A stretch of DNA of 5,736 nucleotides from Gemmatimonadota bacterium (GTDB lineage: Bacteria; Gemmatimonadota; Gemmatimonadetes; Gemmatimonadales; Gemmatimonadaceae): assembly GCA_947475795.1 (NCBI GenBank), contig CANJOX010000225.1, positions 1-5,736 of the forward strand, written 5' to 3'. This document shows positions 5,243-5,736 of this stretch, piece after piece. Made by a program: the position numbers and the translations under genes. Each line of letters opens with the position of its first letter. Positions within the stretch are counted from its first letter, which is position 1. Below the pieces are notes generated by a model. The model had not been told where the DNA came from, did not search any database, and was given only the letters and a program-made list of their open reading frames with translations.

Positions 5243-5736
5243 CGAACGCCGTCATGCCGGAAGCCCGCACGGTGCTGGTGGTGGGCGACGCCGACGCCCC
5301 GCGCGACACCACCGACGGCGTGCTCACCGAGCGCGGATTCCGCGCCGCCGAACATGTAGACACGCTGGCCGCCGCCGCGACGCGGCTCCGCAGCGAGTCA
5401 TTCGACCTGGTGATCCTACCGATCGGCGGTGCCGGGCCCAAAGAGATGTCGCTGATCGAGCATGACATTCGTCCGTCGTCGCCGTTCATCATTGGCACGG
5501 CGGCGGGCGCCACGCAGGAGCTCATTCTCGGTGCGCTGCGCGCCGGCATTCCTGAATTCGTACCGGCCCCGCTCAACCCCGAAGAGCTCGACGTGGCCGT
5601 GCGCCGGCTGGTGCGGCGCATGGAGCTGGCGTTGCGCACCCGCGGCAAGATCATCGCGGTGTATTCCGCCAAGGGGGGACTCGGCACGACCACGGTGGCG
5701 GTGAACGTGGCCACGGCGATTGCGCGGGAGCACACC
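5239..5736 (+). CDS. cpaE: CpaE/TadZ pilus localisation protein, N-terminal part (3' end outside window)
   Basis: The frame is open for 166 codons from GTG 5239 to the right edge, so the protein is C-terminally incomplete. GTG 5239 overlaps the secretin stop (GTGA), and GAGGA (5227-5231) is 7 bases upstream; ATG 5254 is a less likely alternative. Residues 10-128 form a receiver-like domain (TVLVVGDAD, FDLVILPIGG, AGIPEFVPAPLNPEEL). The usual phosphoacceptor Asp is Pro61 and the usual conserved Lys is Ala110, so it cannot be a classical phosphorylated receiver. From 137 a MinD/ParA-like ATPase begins with a deviant Walker A, K145-G-G-L-G-T-T-T152. The deviant Lys is present, but the second P-loop Lys is Thr150; such changes are known in TadZ/CpaE. 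In characterised systems TadZ places the Tad machinery at the pole. The rest of the ATPase domain is not visible. Confidence 0.9.
   Translation, partial: MTNAVMPEARTVLVVGDADAPRDTTDGVLTERGFRAAEHVDTLAAAATRLRSESFDLVILPIGGAGPKEMSLIEHDIRPSSPFIIGTAAGATQELILGALRAGIPEFVPAPLNPEELDVAVRRLVRRMELALRTRGKIIAVYSAKGGLGTTTVAVNVATAIAREHT

Overview
The window holds the first part of a Tad/Flp pilus (type IVc) assembly locus from a high-GC, evidently Gram-negative (diderm) bacterium. A secretin with a signal peptide implies an outer membrane. The strong G/C preference at third codon positions, the tandem flp genes and the gene order would suit Gemmatimonadota or a similar high-GC diderm lineage. That taxonomic guess is inference only; no ribosomal or other marker gene is present.

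Layout. Positions 1-1424 on the minus strand carry the N-terminal 474 residues of a polytopic membrane protein; its 3' end lies beyond position 1. It looks like a GT-C-type glycosyltransferase-like protein of the kind often annotated as hypothetical. A divergent intergenic region (1425-1591) follows. From 1592 to the right edge all genes are on the plus strand and tightly packed: flp1, flp2, tadV/cpaA (prepilin peptidase), tadE (minor pilin/pseudopilin), cpaB/rcpC, cpaC/rcpA (secretin) and the start of cpaE/tadZ, which runs off the right end. The ATPase and inner-membrane platform genes (tadA/cpaF, tadB, tadC) are not in the window and would be expected downstream.

How they work together. Flp1, Flp2 and TadE each have a prepilin-type leader ending in Gly, with Glu at mature position +5. 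The A24 aspartic peptidase encoded in the same cluster should process them. CpaC forms the outer-membrane channel, CpaB is an inner-membrane-anchored periplasmic partner, and CpaE/TadZ is a MinD-like protein that in characterised systems localises the machine. Spacing is operon-like: flp1/flp2 and cpaC/cpaE share 4-bp GTGA overlaps, and flp2/tadV and tadE are separated by about 10 bp with the Shine-Dalgarno overlapping the previous stop.

The system is a recognisable one and not a new class. The points worth a second look are the two equal-length Flp paralogues, a secretin that appears to lack the BON domain, a CpaE whose receiver domain has lost its phosphorylation residues, a 21-codon mini-ORF bridging tadE and cpaB, and a 15-bp tandem repeat inside the membrane protein gene. 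The two edge genes are open at the window boundary and were read directly by translation.
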